Below, one piece after another: positions 51,265-60,015 of a stretch of DNA of 64,000 nt (position 1 is the stretch's first letter; every line of letters starts with the position of its first letter). Both the position numbers and the translations under genes were made by a program. The notes under the pieces were generated by a model that searched no databases, was not told where the DNA came from, and was given only the letters and a program-made list of their open reading frames with translations. Origin of the DNA: Emticicia fluvialis (GTDB taxonomy: Bacteria > Bacteroidota > Bacteroidia > Cytophagales > Spirosomataceae); the NCBI RefSeq assembly GCF_024793945.1, contig NZ_JANUSD010000007.1:186001-250000 (forward strand), in the 5' to 3' direction.

Positions 51265-54200
51265 ATGAAGAAACTTCTACTGGCCTGCTTTATGCTGGCT
51301 TGGGCGAGTTTTACATTTGCCCAAGATGTGACCGTAACCGGAAAGGTTACCGCTGATGACGGCTCCGCACTACCCGGAGTAAGCGTTATTCTGAAAGGAA
51401 CAACAAAAGGTACACAAACCAATGCCGACGGTAATTATTCAATTGCTGCAACAAAAGGCTCCTCTCTCCTATTTAGTTTTATAGGCTTTGAATCACAAAC
51501 AGTTGCAGTTGGCAATATGTCTGTTATCAATGTTACCTTAAAGAGCGACGCCGCACAATTGAATGAAGTTGTGGTAACTGCATTGGGTATCTCTCGTGAA
51601 AAAAAATCACTTACCTACACGGCTCAAAGCATTAGTTCAGACAAACTAACGGTTTCTCGTGATGCCAACGTGGGTAATGCCCTTGCCGGTAAAATTGCCG
51701 GTGTGCAGGTATTGGGTCAGTCGGGCGCCAAATTTGGTTCACCAAATATCCGTATACGTGGTGTAAACTCTCTTACAGGCGGAGACCCCCTTTATGTGGT
51801 AGATGGTACGCCGGTAGGTAGCATTGCCGATGTAAACATGGACGATGTTGAAAACCTGACTGTATTGAAAGGGCCATCGGCTACTGCTCTGTATGGTAAC
51901 CGTGCATCTGGCGGGGTAATTGTAATTACAACCAAACGTGCCAAATCAGGTGAGACCACCTTTACTATCAACCATAGTACTACTATGGATCGCGTGGGTC
52001 TGCTACCAAAATATCAGAACGAATACGGTGGTGGTTACTCTCAGGATTGGGAAACATTTAACTATAACCCTGCTATTCACCCTGCTGCCTGGGCTTCTTA
52101 CAACGGACAAAAAATCCTTGACTACTCGGCTGATGAAAGCTGGGGGCCACGCCTTGACGGCTCACCTCACCGCTCAGCGTTTTCTTGGCAGCCTGGCCCT
52201 GAATTTGGCAAGCTGACACCATTTGAGGCTTCTCCAAACAACGTAAGAGATTTCTTTGAGAAACCTTTCAGCCACAATACAAACCTTGCGTTTGCTAAAG
52301 GTGGCGATAATTTCCAAAGCCGCGTTTCATATACTCATCTTGACAACAACGGTATTATACCTAACAGCAAGCAGTTGAGAGATTATATCAGCGCCAAGAA
52401 CACTTTTAATATTACAAAGAAATTTTCAGCAACGCTTGATATTACCTACTCAGCCACACGTGCCAAAAACGTACCTGCAGATAACTACGGTTCGTCAGGT
52501 GGTACAACAGGAAGCATGGGCTTGCCTACTGGTGTGCCGGTAGCTGCGGTTGGCTATAACCAGACTGTGGGTTCATTTAACCAGTGGTTCCAACGCCAGT
52601 TGAAAATAGAAGACCTCAGAAATTACAAAAATCCTGACGGAACTTACAGAAGCTGGAATATTGGTGGCCCACTTGACCCAAAACCAAAATACTGGGACAG
52701 CCCTTATACGCAGATGTATGAAAGTACTAACCTGAACAATAACGACCGTATCTATGGTAGCTTTGGGTTGAGTTATAAAATCTTCGATTTCCTTACTGCT
52801 TCTGTAACTACTCGCAGAGACTGGAGAAATTACTACGGAGAAGGCCGTATTGCAACAGGAACCCTGAACGCAGGTGGATTGGGTGCCTATGCTAACTATA
52901 CAACTTCCGGCTATGAAAACAACCATGAAGCCTTGTTGGCACTTGACAAAACACTAGGCAAAATATCATTGGTTGGAACTGCCGGTGGCAACATCAGATA
53001 TTCAAGAACAACTGTGCTTTCGCAAGCTACCTCGGGTGGCCTTACGTCTCCGGGCTTCTATAACATAGCGGCTTCAAAAGACCGTCCTTCTGTTGGCAAC
53101 AGTTTAATTGAAAGACAAGTAAACAGTTTGTTTGGTAGTGCAAGTATCGGTTATGACAATACATACTTCTTAGAAGGAACTATTCGTAACGACTGGTCGT
53201 CAACGCTACCGGTTGCGCACAATTCTTACACCTATCCATCAGTAGGTGCCAGTGTTGTAGTTTCAGAGCTGATTCCGAAAAACAGCATTTTGTCATTTGC
53301 TAAAATCAGAGGTAGCTATGCACAGGTAGGTACCGACGTTGACCCGTACAGAATTTATCAGACCTATTCAATTGGTAATGCGTTCGGCTCAAACCCGACT
53401 TTGTATCTGCCAACACAACTACCAAATGCCGACCTTAAACCAGGCCTTTCATCAGCCTATGAGGGAGGTATTGACCTGAAATTCCTGAATAATCGTATCA
53501 GCGTTGAGTTTACAGCTTATAAAAACCAGAACAAAAATCAGATTCTTGCATTGTCTGTACCACCAGCCAGTGGTTACGGTTCAACACTTATCAATGCCGG
53601 TATGATTGAAACCAAAGGTTTTGAATTACACATAGGGGCTACTCCTATCAGAACCACCGGCGGATTTACCTGGGATGTGGATATTAACTTAGACCGCAGT
53701 ACATCAAAAATTGTTGAATTGCAGGAAGGTCTTACTAATTATCAGTTAGGTGGCCCAACCTGGAGAACCTTAACTGTAAACGCCCGTGTAGGTGAACAAT
53801 GGGGTATTTTACAAGGCAAAGGATATGTAACTAATGACAAAGGCGAAAAAGTGGTAGGAGCCGATGGCCATTACTTAGTGCAGGACAACAAATTGCTTGG
53901 TTCGGTACTGCCTAAGTTCAAAGGTGGTTTGTTGAACGTATTTACCTACAAAAATTTATCGCTAAGAGCTAATATCGACTTCATTGTGGGAGGAAAATTC
54001 TTCTCTACAACCCGTATGTTTAACGCTTATGCTGGTCTTGCTGCCGAAACGGCCGGCCTGAACGAATTGGGTAAACCAAAACGTGACCCGGTTTCAGCAG
54101 GTGGTGGTATTTTGTTGCCCGGCGTTACTGCTGACGGCAAACCTAATACTGTTCGTGTTGAAACGCAGGAGTTTTATGAAGACAAAATGTTTGGATTTAA

Positions 54201-54453
54201 CGAAGCATGGATTTATGACCAGACTTACGTAAAACTAAGAGAGGTTTCGTTGGGATACAACATTCCTAAAGGATTTTTGAATGGTAAAGCATTTAAATCA
54301 GCCAGAGTTTCATTGATTGTTCGTAACCCTGTGTTGATTTACAGCGCCGCTGGTGGTGGTATTGATATCTCGGAAGCTGAACTTTACTGGACAGAAGGTG
54401 GACAGTTGCCTCCGGTACGTTCATACGGTATCAACCTTAATTTAGGATTCTAA
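51265..54453 (+). CDS. SusC/RagA-family TonB-linked outer-membrane protein (pair 2)
   Basis: A 1062-aa SusC homologue: signal peptide ending AQ, CarboxypepD-regulatory-like domain (about 20-105), plug (about 110-225; VVDGTPVGSIADVNMDDVENL and GNRASGGVIVITTK), then a large barrel ending in INLNLGF. Compared with pair 1 the leader, signal and first domain are closely conserved, but the barrel sequence and loops differ, implying another ligand. No STN secretin domain is present, so it does not control an anti-sigma factor by that route. Confidence 0.95.
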   Translation: MKKLLLACFMLAWASFTFAQDVTVTGKVTADDGSALPGVSVILKGTTKGTQTNADGNYSIAATKGSSLLFSFIGFESQTVAVGNMSVINVTLKSDAAQLNEVVVTALGISREKKSLTYTAQSISSDKLTVSRDANVGNALAGKIAGVQVLGQSGAKFGSPNIRIRGVNSLTGGDPLYVVDGTPVGSIADVNMDDVENLTVLKGPSATALYGNRASGGVIVITTKRAKSGETTFTINHSTTMDRVGLLPKYQNEYGGGYSQDWETFNYNPAIHPAAWASYNGQKILDYSADESWGPRLDGSPHRSAFSWQPGPEFGKLTPFEASPNNVRDFFEKPFSHNTNLAFAKGGDNFQSRVSYTHLDNNGIIPNSKQLRDYISAKNTFNITKKFSATLDITYSATRAKNVPADNYGSSGGTTGSMGLPTGVPVAAVGYNQTVGSFNQWFQRQLKIEDLRNYKNPDGTYRSWNIGGPLDPKPKYWDSPYTQMYESTNLNNNDRIYGSFGLSYKIFDFLTASVTTRRDWRNYYGEGRIATGTLNAGGLGAYANYTTSGYENNHEALLALDKTLGKISLVGTAGGNIRYSRTTVLSQATSGGLTSPGFYNIAASKDRPSVGNSLIERQVNSLFGSASIGYDNTYFLEGTIRNDWSSTLPVAHNSYTYPSVGASVVVSELIPKNSILSFAKIRGSYAQVGTDVDPYRIYQTYSIGNAFGSNPTLYLPTQLPNADLKPGLSSAYEGGIDLKFLNNRISVEFTAYKNQNKNQILALSVPPASGYGSTLINAGMIETKGFELHIGATPIRTTGGFTWDVDINLDRSTSKIVELQEGLTNYQLGGPTWRTLTVNARVGEQWGILQGKGYVTNDKGEKVVGADGHYLVQDNKLLGSVLPKFKGGLLNVFTYKNLSLRANIDFIVGGKFFSTTRMFNAYAGLAAETAGLNELGKPKRDPVSAGGGILLPGVTADGKPNTVRVETQEFYEDKMFGFNEAWIYDQTYVKLREVSLGYNIPKGFLNGKAFKSARVSLIVRNPVLIYSAAGGGIDISEAELYWTEGGQLPPVRSYGINLNLGF

Positions 54454-54508
54454 TCTCAGAAAATCAGTATAAAAGTCATATTTCATACTGTTTAAAAAAT
54501 ATTGACAC

Positions 54509-55954
54509 ATGAAAAAAACATTTGCATATAAATCATTAGCTGTTGCAGTTGCATTGTCAATTGCCACTACTTCCTGCGATCCGGGTGATTTTGGCGATAT
54601 GAATGTCAGCCCGAATAACCCTTCAACTCCTAATACTGCCGGTTTTTTTACTTCGGCATTACGCAATTTTGGTACCATGACTACCGAAATGGTTCCGTCA
54701 TTGTATACCCAACATTTTGGTGATGTTACTTACATTGAGGATTCTCGTTATAAAACCATTAATTTTAACTTCAGTGGTTATTATACCGGCCCACTAATTG
54801 CGTATCAGACCATTATTGATTTGAACACCAACGCAGATACCAAAACTACGGCAGCTGCCAACGGCTCAAATAATAACCAGATTGCTATCGCTCGTATTGC
54901 AAAAGCCTACACTTACATGTGGATGACCGACCGTTGGGGAGATATTCCTTACTCACAGGCATTAAAGGGTAAAGCAAACTTCAGCCCTGCTTATGATACG
55001 CAGCAATCAATCTACAATGATTTGTTTAATGAACTGAAACAAGCACAGGCACAGTTTGATGGTGGAGCAACCGTAAAAGGTGATATTATCCTGAGTGGAA
55101 ACGCTACTCGTTGGAAGAAATTTGCCAATACCTTGCGTATGATTATGGCATTGCGTCTTTCGAAAGTTGACCCAACTAAAGGTAAGGCCGAATTTGCCGC
55201 AGCCATGGCAGATGGCCCACTGGCATCAAATGCTGACAACGTGAAGTACGGGTATCTTTCAGAGGCAAACAATGAGCACCCATTGTATAATAACTATATC
55301 ACAACAAACCGTAAAGATTTTGCTGTGAGCAATACTTTTATCAATTATCTGGTAAAAACCAAAGACCCGCGTATAACTGCTATGGCAGACCCCAACATTG
55401 AGCAAAAATACGTTGGTGTGCCTTATGGTGTGTTTCCTCCTACCTGGAAAGCACAGGATGTATCGCTGGCTGCCAGCGCCATTCGTCAGCAAAATTCAAC
55501 TGCAAACATAGTAACTTATGCCCAGGTATTGTTCTCTCAGGCAGAAGCTGCCAAATTAGGATGGATATCTGGTGATGCTAAAACATATTATGAAAGTGCC
55601 ATCAAGGCTTCAATGGAACAATGGTTAGGCGCTGCTGCTACAGCTACGGCTGTTAGTGATTTCTTGCAACAACCAGATGTAGCCTATGATGACAGCAAAG
55701 CTTTGCAACAGATAGCTACGCAAAAATGGGTTGCCTTGTTCTATCAGGGCAATGAGGCCTGGGCAGAATGGCGCCGTACAGGATACCCGGCACTGACACC
55801 ACCGGCAAATGCTCTGAACCCAAGTAAACAGATACCTCACAGAATGGCGTACCCTGTAACAGAACAGACACTTAACAAGGTTAATTACGACAAAGCCATT
55901 GCCAGCCAGGGTGCTGATACCCAAGATACCCGTGTATGGTGGGACAAAAAATAA
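54509..55954 (+). CDS. SusD/RagB-family nutrient-binding lipoprotein (pair 2)
   Basis: A 481-aa surface lipoprotein (lipobox ATTSC, Cys23) of the SusD-like_2 branch, beginning FGDMNVSPNNPSTPNTAGFFTSAL. It has the usual TPR-like helices, a middle region with ARIAKAYTYMWMTDRWGDIPYSQAL, and a C-terminal EAWAEWRRTGYPAL and PHRMAYPVTEQ end. It lies 55 bp behind its SusC. A strong hairpin with a long T-tract follows, so pair 2 is also a unit of two genes. Confidence 0.92.
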   Translation: MKKTFAYKSLAVAVALSIATTSCDPGDFGDMNVSPNNPSTPNTAGFFTSALRNFGTMTTEMVPSLYTQHFGDVTYIEDSRYKTINFNFSGYYTGPLIAYQTIIDLNTNADTKTTAAANGSNNNQIAIARIAKAYTYMWMTDRWGDIPYSQALKGKANFSPAYDTQQSIYNDLFNELKQAQAQFDGGATVKGDIILSGNATRWKKFANTLRMIMALRLSKVDPTKGKAEFAAAMADGPLASNADNVKYGYLSEANNEHPLYNNYITTNRKDFAVSNTFINYLVKTKDPRITAMADPNIEQKYVGVPYGVFPPTWKAQDVSLAASAIRQQNSTANIVTYAQVLFSQAEAAKLGWISGDAKTYYESAIKASMEQWLGAAATATAVSDFLQQPDVAYDDSKALQQIATQKWVALFYQGNEAWAEWRRTGYPALTPPANALNPSKQIPHRMAYPVTEQTLNKVNYDKAIASQGADTQDTRVWWDKK

Positions 55955-55981
55955 GCATAATTACCGAAACACATATATCGC

Positions 55982-56020
55982 AAAGAGGCAGTCATTCGGC
56001 TGCCTTTTTTGTTTTTTTTT
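55982..56020 (+). terminator. Terminator of SusC/SusD pair 2
   Basis: AAAGAGGCAG pairs with CTGCCTTTTT around an 8-base loop (one G-T pair), followed by a T-tract up to about 56020. Confidence 0.9.
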
Positions 56021-56101
56021 GGGTGATTTAGAAAAAATCAGGAGGAGGCACTTTATATAAAAAAACCAATTACCCATTAAGTAATTTAAAAATTAACCCA
56101 C

Positions 56102-56200
56102 AAATCTGAAGAGCTGGAAAAATTTATTAAAGATAACAAGACGAACTTCAAAGAAGATGCTTCTGTATCTGCATTGATTGAATACTACAATACTTTGTAA
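56102..56200 (+). pseudogene. Short C-terminal gene remnant, start lost
   Basis: A 32-codon stretch with coding-like composition, reading KSEELEKFIKDNKTNFK and ending SALIEYYNTL before a TAA at 56198. No ATG, GTG or TTG lies upstream in frame before a stop at about 56090. A good terminator hairpin follows at once (56204-56225), as if at the end of a gene. It looks like the tail of a lost gene, but I do not recognise the family. Confidence 0.45.
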
Positions 56201-56203
56201 CAA

Positions 56204-56225
56204 AAAAGGGCTCTAAAGCCCTTTT
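56204..56225. terminator. Bidirectional terminator before the cysteine desulfurase gene
   Basis: AAAAGGGCT/AGCCCTTTT with loop CTAA, then CGTTTTTT on the plus strand and TTTTTTG on the minus. It ends the desulfurase gene and fits the end of the remnant. Confidence 0.85.
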
Positions 56226-56231
56226 CGTTTT

Positions 56232-57380
56232 TTAAGCCAATATTTGCTTGGCATATATATCTGTTAGTACTTCTACTACTTTATCTATTTCTTCAGGGGT
56301 ATTATATTTACCAAACGAAAACCGTACGTTCCCTCTATCGGGGTGTACATTTAATGCCCCCAGCACATGAGAGCCTACGTCTGTACCGCTTGAACAGGCA
56401 CTCCCGCCTGAACATGAAATCTGGGCGATGTCCAGATTAAATAAAAGCATATCGTTATCCTCACTCGGCGGGAAACTCACATTCAGAACCGTATAAAGGC
56501 TGTTTTCAACATCGGCAGAATTTCCATTAAATGTAACGCCTGGTATATTTGCTTTTAATTTATCAATCATACGGGCTTTAAGGCCTTTCAGATAGGTCTG
56601 GTGTTCTTCCATGTCACGGTATGCAATCTCTAATGCTTTAGCCATGCCAACAATGCCATAAACGTTTTCGGTTCCTCCTCTCATGTTACGTTCCTGAGAA
56701 CCCCCATGAATAAACGGGTGTATCTTATTATTGGCATTGATATACAAAAAGCCTACCCCTTTAGGACCATGAAACTTATGTGCTGCGCCTACAATAAAAT
56801 CTACTGGAAGGTCTTGCAGGTCATGCTTATAATGGCCCATGGTCTGAACAGTATCTGAATGAAAGACCGCTTCATATTGTTTACAGATTTCGCCCACTTT
56901 TTTCAAATCTATCAGGTTACCGATTTCATTATTACCGTGCATTAACGAAACCAGCGACCGGGGTTTGGTTTGTAACAATTCTTGCAGATGCGCCAAATCA
57001 ACCCTGCCCTTGTCGTCTAGTCTTACAAAGCTAAGCTCTATAACACCTTGCTTGGCCAGATACTCTAATGTATGTAAAACAGCATGATGCTCAGTTCTTG
57101 ATGTAATTGCGTGCTTTAGCTGATACGTATCTATGCTGCAGGTAATGGCTGTATTGTCTGCTTCTGTGCCGCCAGAGGTAAAGAATATCTCAGATGGCGA
57201 AGCGTTTAACAACGAGGCAATAGTTTTACGTGCTTTTTCAATGGCCGAGCGCACCTGCCTGCCATGTGCATGTATAGATGAAGGATTCCCGAAGTTTTCG
57301 GTCATTAACGGAAGCATGACTTGCAGAACGTCGTCATCAAGACGGGTGGTTGCTGCATTATCGAGATAGATGCGAGGCAT
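56232..57380 (-). CDS. Cysteine desulfurase (NifS/IscS type)
   Basis: A 382-aa PLP enzyme that takes sulfur from cysteine for iron-sulfur clusters and tRNA thiolation. It starts YLDNAATTRLDDDVL; Lys202 in AHKFHGPKG carries PLP; Cys329 in GSACSSG is the persulfide site, with a second Cys323 nearby. It is single, without IscU or SufB next to it, so the acceptor cannot be told. It has its own promoter, and the neighbouring Lrp gene is on the same strand 104 bp upstream. Confidence 0.92.
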   Translation of the reverse strand: MPRIYLDNAATTRLDDDVLQVMLPLMTENFGNPSSIHAHGRQVRSAIEKARKTIASLLNASPSEIFFTSGGTEADNTAITCSIDTYQLKHAITSRTEHHAVLHTLEYLAKQGVIELSFVRLDDKGRVDLAHLQELLQTKPRSLVSLMHGNNEIGNLIDLKKVGEICKQYEAVFHSDTVQTMGHYKHDLQDLPVDFIVGAAHKFHGPKGVGFLYINANNKIHPFIHGGSQERNMRGGTENVYGIVGMAKALEIAYRDMEEHQTYLKGLKARMIDKLKANIPGVTFNGNSADVENSLYTVLNVSFPPSEDNDMLLFNLDIAQISCSGGSACSSGTDVGSHVLGALNVHPDRGNVRFSFGKYNTPEEIDKVVEVLTDIYAKQILA

Positions 57381-57397
57381 AATTTATTTGGTTTCTG

Positions 57398-57428
57398 CAA
57401 AATTAATACTTGTTTTTATATTGTACAA
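57398..57428 (-). promoter_or_regulatory. Promoter of the cysteine desulfurase gene
   Basis: Minus strand: TTG (57428-57426), 20 bases, TAATTTTG (57405-57398). Leader only about 11 nt. Confidence 0.6.
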
Positions 57429-57484
57429 CCCACAGATATTATAGACTAAGCAAATTTTATTTGGCAAAGCCAGTTATCAGGCTA

Positions 57485-57943
57485 CTACAACTCTACGCTG
57501 GCATTCCTTTTAAAGGCAGCTCCGAAGTCAATCATCGATTCGGTTTTTAATACACCGTCAATATTATCTATTTTATCATATAAAACAAGGCGCATGTGCT
57601 CGCTAGACTTAGCCACAATACGAATATATAAGGTGTACTGCCCGGTAATATAATAACACTCAGTAACTTCAGGTATCTTCCGTAACTCTTCAATAATTTG
57701 TTTAGAGTCTGAGTCTTCTTTCAGAATAATGCCTGTAAAGGCGCTCCACTCATAACCTAACTTGCGCTCGTCTAAAATAATTCCGGCGCCTTTCAGAATG
57801 CCTGCCTTTTTCATACGGGCAACGCGCTGATGCACCATTGTGTTAGAAATATTCAAATTTTTGGCTATTTCAGAATAGGGTTTCCTGCCATCTTTTTCAA
57901 GATGAATAAGAATCTGCTTATCAAAATCATCTAAAAAGTTCAT
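57485..57943 (-). CDS. Lrp/AsnC-family transcriptional regulator
   Basis: A 152-aa regulator: an N-terminal helix-turn-helix (about 5-60; DDFDKQILIHLEKDGRKPYSEIAKNLNISNTMVHQRVARMK) and a C-terminal RAM ligand-binding domain (about 65-150). Members bind amino acids and control their metabolism. It is transcribed divergently from ornithine aminotransferase with a 159-bp gap that holds an inverted repeat, so it most likely controls that gene, perhaps in response to arginine, ornithine or proline. Confidence 0.92.
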   Translation of the reverse strand: MNFLDDFDKQILIHLEKDGRKPYSEIAKNLNISNTMVHQRVARMKKAGILKGAGIILDERKLGYEWSAFTGIILKEDSDSKQIIEELRKIPEVTECYYITGQYTLYIRIVAKSSEHMRLVLYDKIDNIDGVLKTESMIDFGAAFKRNASVEL

Positions 57944-57957
57944 ATAATTAACAAGTC

Positions 57958-58023
57958 ATATTTACTCAATATTTGCCTTATTTAATATTTTTTACTTTTA
58001 TATTATATATAATTAGTAAATAT
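57958..58023. promoter_or_regulatory. Inverted half-sites between the Lrp gene and rocD
   Basis: ATATTTACT (57958-57966) and its reverse complement AGTAAATAT (58015-58023) lie 57 bp apart, centre to centre, in the very AT-rich divergent gap. This spacing is close to five to six helical turns, as seen when Lrp octamers wrap DNA. Candidate operator for the adjacent regulator. Confidence 0.4.
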
Positions 58024-58102
58024 AACTTATATATTGATAAAACAAAGTCATTTTAACATTTTTATGCGAGAATCCATAAAAAGGTCTTAAATATATATTA
58101 CT

Positions 58103-59341
58103 ATGATGACAGATACTTTCTTAAGCGACCAACTGATTGAACTGGAAGAGCGTTATGGCGCACATAATTACCATCCCCTACCGGTAGTGCTGGAAAAAGG
58201 CGAAGGAGTCTACTTGTGGGACGTAGAAGGAAAACGTTACTATGATTTCCTGTCGGCCTATTCGGCTGTTAACCAGGGGCATTGTCATCCACGCATCATA
58301 AATGCATTAATTGAGCAATCGCAGAAACTGACGCTTACGTCGCGCGCATTTTATAACTCAATATTGGGTCGTTTTGAAGAATACATAACCAATTATTTTG
58401 GTTATGACCGCGTACTACCTATGAATACCGGCGTAGAAGCTGTTGAAACAGCCATGAAGTTGTGCAGAAAATGGGGGTATCAGGTAAAGGGTATTCCAGA
58501 AAACAAAGCTAAAATAATATTTGCGGGTGGCAATTTTCATGGAAGAACGTTATCAGTAATTTCAGCATCTACCGACCCGACAGCACGTAAAGATTTCGGC
58601 CCTTATATGAGCGGCATTGAAATAGTGCCTTATAACAATATTGATGCATTAGAGGAAGCGCTGATAAACGATCCCTACATAGCCGGGTTTATTGTAGAAC
58701 CCATGCAGGGTGAGGCTGGCGTAGTAGTGCCGGATGACCCATATCTGCCGGAGGCCTTCAGGCTTTGCAAAGCAAGCAGGGTACTCTTTATTGCCGACGA
58801 AATTCAGACTGGTATTGCACGCACAGGCAAAATGCTGGCGACAGACCATTATCATATCAGGCCTGATATGGTAATTCTGGGTAAAGCGCTCTCTGGTGGT
58901 GTGCTGCCGGTTTCGGCTGTATTGGCTGATGATGAAATTATGCTGACATTGAAACCCGGAGAACATGGCTCTACCTATGGAGGGAATCCTTTGGCATGCG
59001 CCGTGGCCATGGAAGCGTTAAAGGTTGTGAAAGAAGAAAACCTGGCAGGTAATGCCGATTACCTGGGACGGATTTTCCGCCATGAAATGCAAAAGCTGGT
59101 TGAAGAAACCGGTATTGTAACTGAAGTACGAGGAAAGGGTTTGCTGAATGCCATTCTGATAGACACCACTGAGGAGTCTGACCTTGCCTGGGACATTTGT
59201 CTTGAACTGAAAAACAACGGATTGCTAGCGAAACCTACGCATGGTAATAAGATAAGACTTGCACCGCCCTTGGTAATGACTGAATCTCAATTATGGGATT
59301 GCATAGAAATTATCTCAGACACCATCAGAAGGTTTGACTGA
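58103..59341 (+). CDS. rocD: Ornithine aminotransferase
   Basis: A 412-aa class-III PLP aminotransferase converting ornithine and 2-oxoglutarate to glutamate semialdehyde and glutamate. It starts NYHPLPVVLEKGEGVYLWDVEGKRY and has YYDFLSAYSAVNQGHCHP, the conserved Asp232 in ADEIQTG and the PLP Lys261 in LGKALSGG. Strong match to RocD rather than to acetylornithine aminotransferase. A tandem ATGATG occurs at the start. It converges on a hypothetical gene with 30 bp between the stops and no visible terminator. Confidence 0.94.
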   Translation: MMTDTFLSDQLIELEERYGAHNYHPLPVVLEKGEGVYLWDVEGKRYYDFLSAYSAVNQGHCHPRIINALIEQSQKLTLTSRAFYNSILGRFEEYITNYFGYDRVLPMNTGVEAVETAMKLCRKWGYQVKGIPENKAKIIFAGGNFHGRTLSVISASTDPTARKDFGPYMSGIEIVPYNNIDALEEALINDPYIAGFIVEPMQGEAGVVVPDDPYLPEAFRLCKASRVLFIADEIQTGIARTGKMLATDHYHIRPDMVILGKALSGGVLPVSAVLADDEIMLTLKPGEHGSTYGGNPLACAVAMEALKVVKEENLAGNADYLGRIFRHEMQKLVEETGIVTEVRGKGLLNAILIDTTEESDLAWDICLELKNNGLLAKPTHGNKIRLAPPLVMTESQLWDCIEIISDTIRRFD

Positions 59342-59371
59342 TACCAGGTAATACAGGTGGGCGTACAATTA

Positions 59372-59926
59372 TTAGTATTCCCACTTTTGAGGTAAGCCCA
59401 TTTGCCTGGCGTAGTAGGCCGGAGCATAAGTATGCACCCTTTGTAAAAGTTTATTTATTTCCTGCTCAAACTCTACGTAGTAATCTTCGTGAAGTTTGGG
59501 CATTTTTTTTAATATAAAATCAGTACGCCTGGCTATGTACAGCGCCAGGGTATCTGTTTTGGTACTGTATTTCTCAAGCATTTTAAACTGATTCTCAAAA
59601 AAGGTATTCAGGAGATAAAGCGTAAGTTCTATTTCGCCATATTTATCTTTGGTAACCTTTACATGGGTTGTAATCTTACTGTTGAGCTCTCTTATGTCTT
59701 TCAGCATCCAGCTTGCAATACTATGACTCATTATTGAGACCAGCTGAATAGCCTTTTTTATTTCCTCGCGCCGGTCGTCCAGAAACGATTCGTTTTCCAG
59801 TAATTGATACTGTAATTGCTGAGCCAGTAAATTGTTTTTGCCAATGAGCCTTAAAAGCATCTTATCTTTTTCTTTGGCGGGCAAGTCTAAAATAGCTTTT
59901 TCGAGCTCCTTATGTAATTTAGCCAT
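59372..59926 (-). CDS. Conserved hypothetical helical protein
   Basis: A 184-aa, strongly helical, charged protein without signal peptide or membrane segments. It starts MAKLHKELEKAILDLPAKEKDKMLLRLIGKNNL, has a long heptad-like middle and ends YARQMGLPQKWEY. Similar cytosolic proteins are common in the phylum but I recall no function. The chosen ATG at 59926 lies after the FKBP operon terminator; an upstream in-frame extension would run through that hairpin. Confidence 0.75.
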   Translation of the reverse strand: MAKLHKELEKAILDLPAKEKDKMLLRLIGKNNLLAQQLQYQLLENESFLDDRREEIKKAIQLVSIMSHSIASWMLKDIRELNSKITTHVKVTKDKYGEIELTLYLLNTFFENQFKMLEKYSTKTDTLALYIARRTDFILKKMPKLHEDYYVEFEQEINKLLQRVHTYAPAYYARQMGLPQKWEY

Positions 59927-59959
59927 AGAATAACAAACCGTATTACTGATATAAAACTT

Positions 59960-59988
59960 AAAGGCCCCTGAAAAGTTCAGAGGCCTTT
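59960..59988 (-). terminator. Terminator of the FKBP operon
   Basis: AAAGGCCCCTGAA pairs with TTCAGAGGCCTTT (one mismatch, AAG loop). On the minus strand it is followed by TAAGTTTTAT, ending the DHH-FKBP-FKBP transcript. Confidence 0.8.
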
Positions 59989-60015
59989 GGTAAAGCAAGG
60001 TATTCAATAAGAATA

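Noticed and set aside
46210..55954. A complete polysaccharide utilisation locus
   Set aside because: No glycoside hydrolase, sensor or anti-sigma gene is linked, so only the transport pairs are claimed.
59927..60007. N-terminal extension of the hypothetical protein at 59.4 kb
   Set aside because: It reads through the FKBP operon terminator hairpin, so the ATG at 59926 is the better start.
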